In this document: positions 23,318-30,849 of the stretch, piece after piece
How positions within the stretch are numbered: the first letter of the stretch is position 1
Layout of the letters: every line of letters starts with the position of its first letter
The notes under the pieces: model-generated
The model's input: only the letters and a program-made list of their open reading frames with translations
What the model was told of the DNA's origin: nothing
Databases searched by the model: none
Virus record (IMG/VR): IMGVR_UViG_3300001475_000001
Location: 1-36,154 of that record
Direction: 5' to 3' (one strand)
Origin: a virus
Length of the DNA: 36,154 nucleotides
Made by a program: the position numbers and the translations under genes

Positions 23318-24918
23318 AAAGAATCTTTCTGTTTTTCCTCGCCAGTGGCGCGATCTGGGCACAATCTGCTGGAACCCCCATGTCGCTGATTTCCATCATC
23401 GACGACAACTTGCTCCCGAATGGTGGCAAAGTGGGCGGCGACTGCACGAACTACAATGTGGCGTATTTTAATGTTGTCCAAGCGCATAGTGTGGCTTGCA
23501 TCAACACGAATCCGTTAAACGTAACGAACGTTGGCAAATGGACCGTCACCAGCGGCGGCACGGGCGGAACGAATTATACAGCCGGAACCGGCCTGACCCT
23601 CACGGGAAACACGTTTGCGGTCAAATACGGAGCGGCTGCGGCGACTGCTACCGAAGGTAATGATGCGCGCATCGGCGCGGGCGGCGGGGCCACCTACACG
23701 GCGGGCACCGGCTTGACTCTCACGGCGAATGCCTTTTCCGTGAACTACGGGACGACGGCGACAACAGCCGCTGTCGGGAACGATTCCAGGATCGTCAATG
23801 CTCTCAATGCCTCTAGCTCGTTAAACGCGACGAACCTACTGAGTGGCACGGTGCCCGCTGGTCGTCTCCCCACACCGACCGTATCGGCGCTCGGAGGCGT
23901 CCAGTCTCTTGCCTGTGCTGCTTCGTCTCATGTGAACTCCATTGGAACGGATGGCCTACCCACCTGCACAGCCGATACGGGCGGTGCTGGAACGACCTAC
24001 ACGGCTGGCACTGGTTTAACGCTGACTGGTAACGCCTTTTCGGTCAATTACGGAACAACGGCGACGACAGCCGCTGTCGGCAACGACACGCGCATTGTGA
24101 ACGCCTTGAACTCATCGAGCTCCCTCAATGCTACGAACCTGCTAACCGGCACCATGCCAGCGGCACGCATGCCAGCACCGACAGCTTCGACTCTGGGGGG
24201 TGTGCAGTCGCTCGCGTGCGCTGCCTCGTCGCATCTGAACGCGATCTCGACGGCGGGCGTACCCACCTGTACGGCAGACGCGGCAGGCGGCGGAGGAGCG
24301 GCTACTGTCCCGATTGGAGGAAGCAGCGCGAATCGACCCGCGACGACTCCTGGTACCTCTTCGCTGTTCCTCCAGACTGATCGTAACGTAGGAGATCAGT
24401 TTAGCTATTACAACGGAACAGCTTGGTATTATCCGGGCGCTGTCGATGCCACCATGACACGCGATGCAGCAACCGGCACCATGGGGGTGAATCCCAATAG
24501 CGTGCCACGCCTCGGAGCTGTCAATAGCTTCACCGCCTCCAACAACATCACGTCTGGTGGCCCGATTCCGCTTACTCTGTCCAGTACCGCGTCTAAGACG
24601 ACCTTCTTTGTTACGAATACCAATTCCAACCCGGCAGGGGGGACGCATGATTGGGATATCTCTGTGACCGAGAACGGCGGCTTTATCATTTGGGACGATT
24701 CGACGAACACCTATATCTTCGTCCGCTCGCCAGACGGCCTACAGACGGGCGTTTCGGGCGGATTAACCATGAACTACGGCAACATGGCGAAACCAGCCTG
24801 TGCTGTCGGCTATCGAGGCATGATGTGGTTTGTCAATGGTGGCGCAGCCGCCGACAGTTACCAGGTTTGCATGTACAACGGTACGGCCTATACGTGGAGG
24901 ACCATTACCATCCCATGA
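23314..24918 (+). CDS. Repeat-containing tail-fibre-like protein with signal peptide
   Basis: The 534-residue protein has an N-terminal Sec-type leader (MKRIFLFFLASGAIWAQ). A fibre-like region follows with two near-identical 101-residue repeats (codons 127-227 and from 228), each starting TYTAGTGLTLT and containing NYGTTATTAAVGND and GGVQSLACAASSH; a 40-residue partial copy precedes them. The C-terminal part is Gly/Thr/Asn-rich beta. Thr/Gly/Asn-rich repeats with sharp turns are characteristic of trimeric phage fibres. A cleavable leader is unexpected for a virion protein, which normally assembles in the cytoplasm. Confidence 0.7.
   Translation: MKRIFLFFLASGAIWAQSAGTPMSLISIIDDNLLPNGGKVGGDCTNYNVAYFNVVQAHSVACINTNPLNVTNVGKWTVTSGGTGGTNYTAGTGLTLTGNTFAVKYGAAAATATEGNDARIGAGGGATYTAGTGLTLTANAFSVNYGTTATTAAVGNDSRIVNALNASSSLNATNLLSGTVPAGRLPTPTVSALGGVQSLACAASSHVNSIGTDGLPTCTADTGGAGTTYTAGTGLTLTGNAFSVNYGTTATTAAVGNDTRIVNALNSSSSLNATNLLTGTMPAARMPAPTASTLGGVQSLACAASSHLNAISTAGVPTCTADAAGGGGAATVPIGGSSANRPATTPGTSSLFLQTDRNVGDQFSYYNGTAWYYPGAVDATMTRDAATGTMGVNPNSVPRLGAVNSFTASNNITSGGPIPLTLSSTASKTTFFVTNTNSNPAGGTHDWDISVTENGGFIIWDDSTNTYIFVRSPDGLQTGVSGGLTMNYGNMAKPACAVGYRGMMWFVNGGAAADSYQVCMYNGTAYTWRTITIP
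23692..24294 (+). repeat. 303-bp tandem repeat in fibre gene (two copies)
   Basis: The codons for 101 residues are duplicated (23692-23994 and 23995-24294) with nearly identical protein and many silent DNA differences. Recombination between copies could change fibre length. A partial third copy begins at 23572. Confidence 0.75.
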
Positions 24919-26291
24919 AACAACTATTCCTTTTCTTCGGCTTAGCTTTGGCAGCGTCCGCCGCTGTGACGGGCGTCACCGCCGATAATATCAGCTATTC
25001 TTCGTGGCGACTAAGATTGACAGGGGGAGGGGCCTACGGTGCTGCCCGTTTCTATTTTTCCGTGGCTCCGCTCTCCTGTCTGACCGTGACAGCAGGCGTG
25101 AAGCTCGAAAGTATCCCGTATGAAAACGGGCTGAAGGCTCCGAATACCGCTTACGCCACTATGGACACTTCTGGGAAAGTTCCCGATACGCTCTATAACG
25201 TGTGCGTGCAGACGAATACAAGCGGCACCTGGACGTATGGCCCTATGATCCAGGTGAGGACATTGCCAGCACCCAGGATGGGTTATCGTATTCCGCCGCA
25301 TGCACTCAAGGTCGATACCAGCTACCCTGCCGACCTCACTGATTCAGCAGTGACCGTCACGGCTACGGTTACGTCTAACTGCTCTTCGTTTCTCACGGAA
25401 TTTAACGCGGCCATTGCTCGGCAAGCAACGAAGAATACCATCATCCTTTTACCGCTGACGACCTGTCAAGGAACCGTTACGCTCGATCAAACGCCCGTTG
25501 ATGTCAAAGTACTCGCGGGCGGAGATGTGCAGGGCGATGGCTCCTTATACGTATTCGCTCATGGCTGGAGTGATAATCAGGCCGTCATTGTAGCGCGATC
25601 GGGCGATTACTCAGGCGCTACTCCCTACGGGATTATTCGCATCCAAGGCGATAATCCACCAGGGTCTGAACGACCAGACGGTCGCCTGTACTATGCGAGA
25701 GTCAAAGACGCTAATACTGTGTTTCTGTGCGAGAAACCACCATCCCAGGGAGGAACCAATATTACCCTTTCCTCCGCAGGAACCGGCACTTACTATGTCA
25801 TGGCGTATCCACGGGCACTGAAGTGGATTATTATCCGCACGGTGACGCCTGATGACCAATTTGTTCCTCCGGGCGTCAGCCTAGGAGCCTTGGGCGGGAC
25901 GGCTTGGATTCCGAAGATGGCTAAGTTTACGAATCCTATTGCGAATCACTCCTATACCGGGCGTCCGATTATCGAGTTTATCGATGCGAACCAGGATGCA
26001 AAGCGACAATCGGTGCTCGCGAATATCCGTTTCATCGGCATTGTCTGGACAGTAGCCGATGACCCGGTTTCCTATACAACCGTTGATCCGCCGTCCTGGA
26101 ATTTCTTTCTATCACCACAGCCTACTCAGCAGAACATTATCATTGATCGCTGTATTTTCATGACGCCTTCCATTCAGCAGCGCGTTTATACCGCGTTCAA
26201 GTTTCAGGGTCTCAATAGCGCCGTTGTGCACAGTATCTTCGACAAAACTATCAACTTTTTCTTTCCGAAAAACGAGGGGGGTGTTCAGTGA
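24915..26291 (+). CDS. Beta-helix tailspike-like protein 1, secreted
   Basis: The ATG at 24915 overlaps the fibre stop (ATGA); the longer upstream frame reads antisense-like through the fibre gene and is rejected. The 458-residue product carries a signal peptide (MKQLFLFFGLALAASAAV). An N-terminal Fn3-like or Ig-like strand region follows. The rest is a right-handed beta-helix-type body with stacked strands (IEFIDANQDAKRQSVLANIRFIGIVW; QQNIIIDRCIFM; VVHSIFDKTI). It ends abruptly in what looks like the middle of the helix, whereas related host proteins run 700-900 residues (from memory), so it may be truncated or completed by the next protein. Confidence 0.65.
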   Translation: MKQLFLFFGLALAASAAVTGVTADNISYSSWRLRLTGGGAYGAARFYFSVAPLSCLTVTAGVKLESIPYENGLKAPNTAYATMDTSGKVPDTLYNVCVQTNTSGTWTYGPMIQVRTLPAPRMGYRIPPHALKVDTSYPADLTDSAVTVTATVTSNCSSFLTEFNAAIARQATKNTIILLPLTTCQGTVTLDQTPVDVKVLAGGDVQGDGSLYVFAHGWSDNQAVIVARSGDYSGATPYGIIRIQGDNPPGSERPDGRLYYARVKDANTVFLCEKPPSQGGTNITLSSAGTGTYYVMAYPRALKWIIIRTVTPDDQFVPPGVSLGALGGTAWIPKMAKFTNPIANHSYTGRPIIEFIDANQDAKRQSVLANIRFIGIVWTVADDPVSYTTVDPPSWNFFLSPQPTQQNIIIDRCIFMTPSIQQRVYTAFKFQGLNSAVVHSIFDKTINFFFPKNEGGVQ

Positions 26292-28132
26292 GAAAGGCCA
26301 TCCTAGGACTATTCGTGCTGCTCCAGACCGCACTCGCTGTGCCTCCTGGCCCGCAGACCTTTACGATTCTAGCGGGACGCTATACGGCGGGAGTCTGGAA
26401 AAGTGTTCTACCGCAAAACATCGTTGTGACGGTTTCAGGCCGTCAGACCGCAACGATTGATCGGCGCATCCTTATTACCTTTCCACTCACCAATACGGCG
26501 ATTCCTAAGATCTACTTGCCCGCTGGCAGTATCGGTGCCTGCTCGGGAGGAACCTGTAATTTTGTCACACAGGACATCACGAACGCGGAGATTGGATGCG
26601 ATATCTTTAGCGGCCAATGGCCTGTAGACGCGCAAGGGCGCATCGCCACGATCATGGTGGGCTGTGTCAATACAGACCCGGAAGGCTGGTTCTGGGGCAT
26701 AACAAGCGCACTGGCTGAGCAGTCGCGTGGAGCGGGCGCTCCGGGAGACGAGGAGGGTTGCCAGTGCATCCAAGGCCCGGATGGACCAGGGCCACTGACC
26801 TGGCGCGGGAATGATACGGCGATGGGCGGCAATCCGTTCCATATGGCTGATGAGGGCGGCCTCTTCGTGCATAAACACGATTACTGGATTTATCGCAACC
26901 ATGTGAATCCTAACTGGGCAGGCATGTTTCATCCGAACAACCCGGAAAGGGACGGCAACATTTACGGAAGTCGCCAACAACAGTTCGAGTGGAAAGGCGG
27001 CAATACCATCACTTTCGAGGGCAACTGGTTTGAGGGCGGGTATCACAGCAGAAGCGGATCATCGACGAGTACGATGATTCTGTTTCGCAACGTGAATGAG
27101 GATAACTCGAACCTACTCATTACCGATAACGTGTTTGAGCATGTCCATGGATTGTTTCTCGCGGGCGATCTCAATTACCCCGCTCTCATCTATCAGGGGA
27201 TAACCAGTCAAAACTTCCTAGCGATCAACAACGTGAGTTGGGACGTTAACGAGAAAGGGCCAGATACCGCGGGCGTCGGCGGCGGCGGGCCGTGGTCCAC
27301 CCCTGCCGGAGTGACGGGCGGGTATGCCGACGTGACGGCAAGCAATCGCGGGTACGGCTGGATGAATCAGGGGCCATCGATGCAAGAAGGACTGGCCTAT
27401 ATCCGCAACACTTTCCCAGACTTCCGAGGCGGCGTACCAGCCCTCAACTATACCTATGGCACGCCGAGTGGTGGACTCTATTACGGAGACAACTTTCTTC
27501 CGATGTCGAAAGACAACAATATGAGCTACTTTGGGATCAAGTCTGAGCGAGCGGTTGAGAATTGCGGTTGCTGTGGTGGCAACTATGGAGGGTTCGCCTA
27601 CCTTTCTTGTTATTATTCTGGCGGATACTCTCTCACCGGAAACGTGTGGTTGTCTCGCGATCAGACGAAAGCCGCGATTGATGCGGACGGTTGGGGCACT
27701 AACAACACGACCCCGGCCAATCCTGCCGATCTGACGGGGATTTGGCCGAAGTACACGGTGAAGGACTGGCATTATCATCTCGATCCAGAAATGTACCGCT
27801 TACCCCTCGGCTCTCCGTATATCGGCAAAGGGGCTGACATCACCAGGTTAAGATCCGCCCTCGGCATGGTCGATCAGCCGCAAGCGCTGTTTGATGCCTC
27901 GAACAATCTAGTGGTTACATGGCTCGCGCCAGACGCGCAAGTCTGCACGATTGACACGTCCTTAGCCACGGGAGACCTGATTAGTGGTTTCACGAGAAAC
28001 AAGGCGGACACAGGCGTAACGAGGGTACGGAAGGTGACGATCCCCTCCGCTGGCTTTACCGCGAACACCAATTACAAGGTGAGGATCAATTGCGAACGTG
28101 AAGCGCCCGTCTTAACCGCACGTAGCAACTAA
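26288..28132 (+). CDS. Beta-helix tailspike-like protein 2, secreted
   Basis: The 614-residue protein has its own signal peptide (MRKAILGLFVLLQTALA). A beta-helix body follows, with repeated N-x-F/N-x-I strands (HDYWIYRNHVNPNWAGMFHP; NTITFEGNWFEGGYHSRSG; LLITDNVFEHVHGLFL; NFLAINNVSWDVNE) and Cys-rich loops (CGCCGGN, CYYSGG). The C-terminal domain is Fn3-like (VTWLAPDAQVCTIDT, FTANTNYKVRINC). Pectate-lyase-like spikes of this fold bind or cut surface polysaccharide. It closes the rightward cluster; its 3' end overlaps the convergent PEP-CTERM gene by 47 bases. Confidence 0.75.
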   Translation: MRKAILGLFVLLQTALAVPPGPQTFTILAGRYTAGVWKSVLPQNIVVTVSGRQTATIDRRILITFPLTNTAIPKIYLPAGSIGACSGGTCNFVTQDITNAEIGCDIFSGQWPVDAQGRIATIMVGCVNTDPEGWFWGITSALAEQSRGAGAPGDEEGCQCIQGPDGPGPLTWRGNDTAMGGNPFHMADEGGLFVHKHDYWIYRNHVNPNWAGMFHPNNPERDGNIYGSRQQQFEWKGGNTITFEGNWFEGGYHSRSGSSTSTMILFRNVNEDNSNLLITDNVFEHVHGLFLAGDLNYPALIYQGITSQNFLAINNVSWDVNEKGPDTAGVGGGGPWSTPAGVTGGYADVTASNRGYGWMNQGPSMQEGLAYIRNTFPDFRGGVPALNYTYGTPSGGLYYGDNFLPMSKDNNMSYFGIKSERAVENCGCCGGNYGGFAYLSCYYSGGYSLTGNVWLSRDQTKAAIDADGWGTNNTTPANPADLTGIWPKYTVKDWHYHLDPEMYRLPLGSPYIGKGADITRLRSALGMVDQPQALFDASNNLVVTWLAPDAQVCTIDTSLATGDLISGFTRNKADTGVTRVRKVTIPSAGFTANTNYKVRINCEREAPVLTARSN

Positions 28133-28610
28133 CACCCATGCCGGCTAAGGCGAGATGCCATGTTTTCGGCTCTGGCGTAACGGTAGCGACATGGTCTGTC
28201 GGCTTGATCGTGAAGCGGTTATGCGCTTCGAATACGTCGGCATCGTGGCTGAGATCAGCGAGATTAAAGGAAGAGATCCCGGCTAGCCTGTTCTCCCGTT
28301 CTCCATTCTCGCGAGTCACAATGGCGGAAATGCCGACTTGCGGAAAGGGAAAGCTTGGCCCCGCGAAGAGCTGAATCTCAATTTGACAGGTCGCACCTCT
28401 CGGTAGATTAGCGCAGGGGCTGACGACGGTTTGTTCGTCCTTCAAGATCCACGTCGGTATCCCACGCCTCGGATCGGGCGGCTGAATATTCGGCAGATAG
28501 CCGTTGGTGACGAAGGTCAGCAAGTCGAAGGACCCATTGCTCAAGGTGTATTCCACCTGAGCGGCGGATAAGGAAGCGGCAGTAAAAGCGAGTGCTAGTA
28601 AGGTTTTCAT
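28086..28610 (-). CDS. PEP-CTERM surface protein (exosortase substrate), antisense moron
   Basis: The 174-residue protein has an N-terminal signal peptide (MKTLLALAFTAASLSAAQ), a beta-rich secreted domain with DADVFEAHNRFTIKP, and the tripartite sorting end: PEP motif TPEPKTW, hydrophobic helix LALAGMGVSCYV and a basic tail RLRRALHVRN. Such proteins are cleaved and anchored by exosortase, usually in exopolysaccharide-making Gram-negative bacteria. No exosortase gene is seen here, so the host would have to supply it. It is the only minus-strand gene inside the late region and sits antisense between the tailspike and the late terminator, like a lysogenic-conversion (moron) gene. Confidence 0.8.
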   Translation of the reverse strand: MKTLLALAFTAASLSAAQVEYTLSNGSFDLLTFVTNGYLPNIQPPDPRRGIPTWILKDEQTVVSPCANLPRGATCQIEIQLFAGPSFPFPQVGISAIVTRENGERENRLAGISSFNLADLSHDADVFEAHNRFTIKPTDHVATVTPEPKTWHLALAGMGVSCYVRLRRALHVRN

Positions 28611-28672
28611 TTGTTTATTTATTCTCTTTTCCTTGTTATGATGCGAGTTGGCTAGGTATCTAGCCTTCTCTT

Positions 28673-28879
28673 TCAGCCCGCGGGTCTGGTGTCCTGCGGG
28701 CTATTTTTTTCGACATACGCTTCCCACATCTTATACACGATTTCTGTATAAGTAGGACGGGCCAATTGCCCCTCTTGGACGCGTAATCTCTCCTGTTCCG
28801 CTTGCAGGAGAGCGAACAGCTCAGCCGAAATACTCAGCGTTCCCGTGCGGCGATTCGGGGCTCTTTTCATGATGTTCAT
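28673..28879 (-). CDS. Second ribbon-helix-helix-like protein
   Basis: GGAGGAAAAAGAAA directly precedes the ATG at 28879. The 68-residue product has a basic head (NIMKRAPNRRTG), a short strand (TLSIS), a helix (AELFALLQAEQERLRV) and a second helix (TYTEIVYKMWEAYV). This matches a CopG/Arc-type RHH layout. It is divergent from the replication/recombination operon and is a natural candidate for its regulator. Fold call by pattern only. Confidence 0.55.
   Translation of the reverse strand: MNIMKRAPNRRTGTLSISAELFALLQAEQERLRVQEGQLARPTYTEIVYKMWEAYVEKNSPQDTRPAG
28675..28710 (+). terminator. Rho-independent terminator of the rightward late cluster
   Basis: AGCCCGC (28675-28681) and GCGGGCT (28696-28702) form a strong GC stem with a 14-base loop, followed by ATTTTTTT (28703-28710). 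It stops plus-strand transcription arriving from the tailspike gene after it has crossed the PEP-CTERM gene antisense. It overlaps the 3' end of the convergent RHH-like gene. A smaller stem, GGCTAG/CTAGCC, lies just before it at 28650-28665. Confidence 0.85.
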
Positions 28880-28904
28880 TTTCTTTTTCCTCCTCTTTCT
28901 CTCA

Positions 28905-28917
28905 GTTTTCCACAGCT
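28905..28917. repeat. DnaA-box-like repeat GTTTTCCACAGCT (copy 3)
   Basis: It is identical to 5731-5743. Extended to the right it shares CCACAGCTTAT (28910-28920) with 2680-2690, next to the RHH gene of the conjugation operon. It lies in the divergent spacer between the second RHH gene and the early operon. Confidence 0.4.
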
Positions 28918-28933
28918 TATTCCAACATCCCAG

Positions 28934-28961
28934 TTGACCAATTCTGTAAAACTGCCATACT
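28934..28961 (+). promoter_or_regulatory. Possible promoter of the replication/recombination operon
   Basis: TTGACC (28934-28939) is a good -35; CATACT (28956-28961) lies 16 bases on and is an acceptable -10, the same -10 hexamer as in the T4SS promoter. It would start transcription about 65 bases before the 29034 gene. Confidence 0.4.
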
Positions 28962-28994
28962 GGTTTCAGGTTCGCACTAAACGGGCCAGATGTC

Positions 28995-29014
28995 AACAAG
29001 GAATAAACCTTGTT
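28995..29014 (+). other. Leader hairpin before early operon
   Basis: AACAAGG and CCTTGTT form a perfect 7-bp stem with loop AATAAA, ending 19 bases before the first ATG of the operon. No U-run follows. It could be an operator or an mRNA leader structure affecting translation. Confidence 0.4.
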
Positions 29015-29033
29015 CTGAAAGAGAGAGAAACAG

Positions 29034-29276
29034 ATGCCATACACCAGGAAATATGAGTTTGAATGCGCGCAATGTCGCACGATGACAGCCACACAGGACC
29101 ATTGCCTCGAATGCGGAGGAACCTTGTGCGTTGAATGCCCACGCACTCTAGGAGATGAGCACTACTGCTCCTCCTGCTACTCGGACGCGCTGAGTTCGCG
29201 CATTCGCAAAAATCGGACCCTCTCCGCGTTTCGTAGACTGCACAGCTCGGTCATCGCCACACTGGAAGCTGCCTAA
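29034..29276 (+). CDS. Small zinc-finger (B-box-like) protein
   Basis: The 80-residue product contains C-x2-C (CAQC), H-C-x2-C (HCLEC), C-x2-C (CVEC) and H-x-C-x2-C (HYCSSC). This is at least eight Cys/His ligands spaced as in double zinc-binding modules. The tail is basic and helical. It is the first gene of the rightward replication/recombination operon and is directly followed by the annealing protein. Likely binds nucleic acid or a protein partner; no exact family. Confidence 0.55.
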   Translation: MPYTRKYEFECAQCRTMTATQDHCLECGGTLCVECPRTLGDEHYCSSCYSDALSSRIRKNRTLSAFRRLHSSVIATLEAA

Positions 29277-29277
29277 T

Positions 29278-30279
29278 ATGGAAAACTTAGACCAATTACT
29301 CATCAGGGAAGATCTCTCTTCCCTCGAACCAGAACAGAGGGCGGCATACTACACGGCGGTCTGTCAAAGCCTGGGACTCAACCCGCTCACCAGGCCATTC
29401 GGTTTCCTCGAACTCGATGGAAAGCTCGTTCTCTACACGAAGCGAGACTGCACGGATCAGCTAAGGAAGCTTCACTCCATCAGCATTAAGATCCTATCCC
29501 GCGAACTGGTCGATAGCGTTTACATCGTTACCGCGCAAGCAGCAACGCCAGAGGGCAGAACCGATGAGTCCATCGGGGCTGTACCTCTTGTGAAAGAGAA
29601 GGGCGATTGGAAGACATCGCAAGGCGGCAAGCGCTATTTCCAAGGAACAGGAGAGTTTAGTCCGCTTCCCCCCGATGCAAGAGCGAACGCTGTGATGAAA
29701 GCTGAGACGAAGAGCAAACGACGCGTCACGCTTTCCATCTGTGGATTAGGAATGCTCGACGAGAGCGAGATTGAAACGGTGCCGAATGCGCGGGTAAAAC
29801 AACCGGAGCAGATTCAGGAAGAACAAAAGCTGATCGATGTCGGGAATAACCCGATGAATAGCCGTGAAGCGCAAGCGTATGTCTTAGACCGAAAGCTCAA
29901 AGATCTGAATGCTGATCCAGAAGCACAAGTAACAAAAAGCTACGCGCGTGTAGAGCCTCCCAGCGTGCCAGCCTCTCTCGCCACACTGCACACGATCCCT
30001 GAGGAAGTTGTCGAGATCTGGAAGCGCATGACGTCGATTGATACGCGTTGCGAAGAGTTCCGCAAGCTCAAAAAAGAGCTACAGGAAGTGGCCGGAAAGG
30101 AAGAGGGCGAGATCTGCTATTACAACAAACTCGCCCTCTTCGACAAGGCCAAGCACGCGAACGAAATAGCCAAACGTCCGCAAGATTCGCGCAAGTGTGC
30201 AGCGGAACTCTGGACGGCCATCCAGAACTACAAGATAGCCGATAACAAAGACATTTCTGATGAGGATATACCCCGATGA
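29278..30279 (+). CDS. RecT/Bet-like single-strand annealing protein
   Basis: The 333-residue protein shows the pattern of the RecT/Bet superfamily: an N-terminal helix pair with YTAVCQSLGLNPLTRPFGF (24-43), a core strand GKLVLYTKRDCTDQLRKLH (48-66), and the signature NAVMKAETKSKRRVTLS(I)CGLGMLDESE (137-164). The last matches the Bet/RecT motif in which an aligned helix (KxExKxxRR) precedes GLG. Such proteins anneal complementary strands in phage recombination and usually act with an exonuclease, which is not seen here. A C-terminal domain of about 160 residues, helical and charged, follows. The start is one base after the previous stop. Confidence 0.75.
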   Translation: MENLDQLLIREDLSSLEPEQRAAYYTAVCQSLGLNPLTRPFGFLELDGKLVLYTKRDCTDQLRKLHSISIKILSRELVDSVYIVTAQAATPEGRTDESIGAVPLVKEKGDWKTSQGGKRYFQGTGEFSPLPPDARANAVMKAETKSKRRVTLSICGLGMLDESEIETVPNARVKQPEQIQEEQKLIDVGNNPMNSREAQAYVLDRKLKDLNADPEAQVTKSYARVEPPSVPASLATLHTIPEEVVEIWKRMTSIDTRCEEFRKLKKELQEVAGKEEGEICYYNKLALFDKAKHANEIAKRPQDSRKCAAELWTAIQNYKIADNKDISDEDIPR

Positions 30280-30488
30280 AAATAACCCGCTTTAACACTA
30301 GATACGGAAGCGTAATTAACTTTCAATCGACAGCGCATTGTCCGCGATGTCACGGCATTATCCCTGGAAATCAGTTAGCTTGCATCGGCTGCTTGCCAGA
30401 GGTCGCACCACGCAAAAAGGCGAAACGGAATCCGCCGAAACCGGATCAGGACGGACTCTTTGATGGCGTGCCAGGGGTGAAGTTATGA
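30276..30488 (+). CDS. Small zinc-ribbon-like protein
   Basis: The 70-residue protein contains CPRCHGIIPGNQLACIGC, two C-x2-C pairs (about residues 24-27 and 38-41), and a basic Pro/Lys-rich tail (RKKAKRNPPKPDQDG). It overlaps the previous gene by ATGA and ends in ATGATG with the next. A DNA-binding accessory of the recombination operon is plausible. Confidence 0.55.
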   Translation: MKITRFNTRYGSVINFQSTAHCPRCHGIIPGNQLACIGCLPEVAPRKKAKRNPPKPDQDGLFDGVPGVKL

Positions 30489-30637
30489 TGCGCGAGTTAC
30501 TAGCGGTCGCACAGTTGATTAATCGCACCAATACAGTACTGCTCGGGTTCGAGGGTCTGCTTTTCGGGGTGATTCTCTTTGGCGGGCTGTTCTTCTATCT
30601 ACAGCACCGCGCTCATAAGCCAGGAGGGTTGCTATGA
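30485..30637 (+). CDS. 50-residue single-pass membrane protein
   Basis: An ATG at 30485 overlapping the previous stop opens 50 residues with one membrane helix (about 18-38, VLLGFEGLLFGVILFGGLFFYL) and a basic C-terminus (QHRAHKPGGLL). The next gene overlaps its end by ATGA. It is the only membrane protein of this operon. Lysis-type (holin or spanin) and superinfection-exclusion roles are possible, but nothing in the sequence decides between them. Confidence 0.45.
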   Translation: MMRELLAVAQLINRTNTVLLGFEGLLFGVILFGGLFFYLQHRAHKPGGLL

Positions 30638-30849
30638 ACCTTCCTCCCATCGAAGAACGTCTCGCCAAGCTCTTATCGCTGGCCGCGTATGAGACAAGGC
30701 CCTGTAAAGCGTGTGGAGCCGTGCTGTACTTCGTGCGGCACCATGCCACGGGCAAAGCAGCACCCTATACGGCCGATGGTGTGAATCACTTTATAGCGTG
30801 CCCTGCGGCTGATTCTTTCCGCAAGAAGAAAGCGGAGAAACCAGCATGA
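30634..30849 (+). CDS. Small phage zinc-finger protein
   Basis: The 71-residue product has C-x2-C (CKAC, residues 24-27), then FVRHHATGKAAPYTADGVNHFIACPAA and a basic end. The order CxxC...GK.AP...DG..H...CP is a recurrent small phage protein in replication modules. Its start follows CAGGAGGG. It probably binds zinc through the CxxC, His and the last Cys. Function unknown. Confidence 0.6.
   Translation: MNLPPIEERLAKLLSLAAYETRPCKACGAVLYFVRHHATGKAAPYTADGVNHFIACPAADSFRKKKAEKPA

Noticed and set aside
24651-24914. Upstream extension of the first beta-helix gene
   Set aside because: The in-frame start at 24915 has a signal peptide and an ATGA overlap; the extension overlaps the fibre gene and reads as a low-quality shadow.
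26435-27046. 203-residue minus-strand frame
   Set aside because: Antisense to the beta-helix gene and without support from start signals or neighbours.
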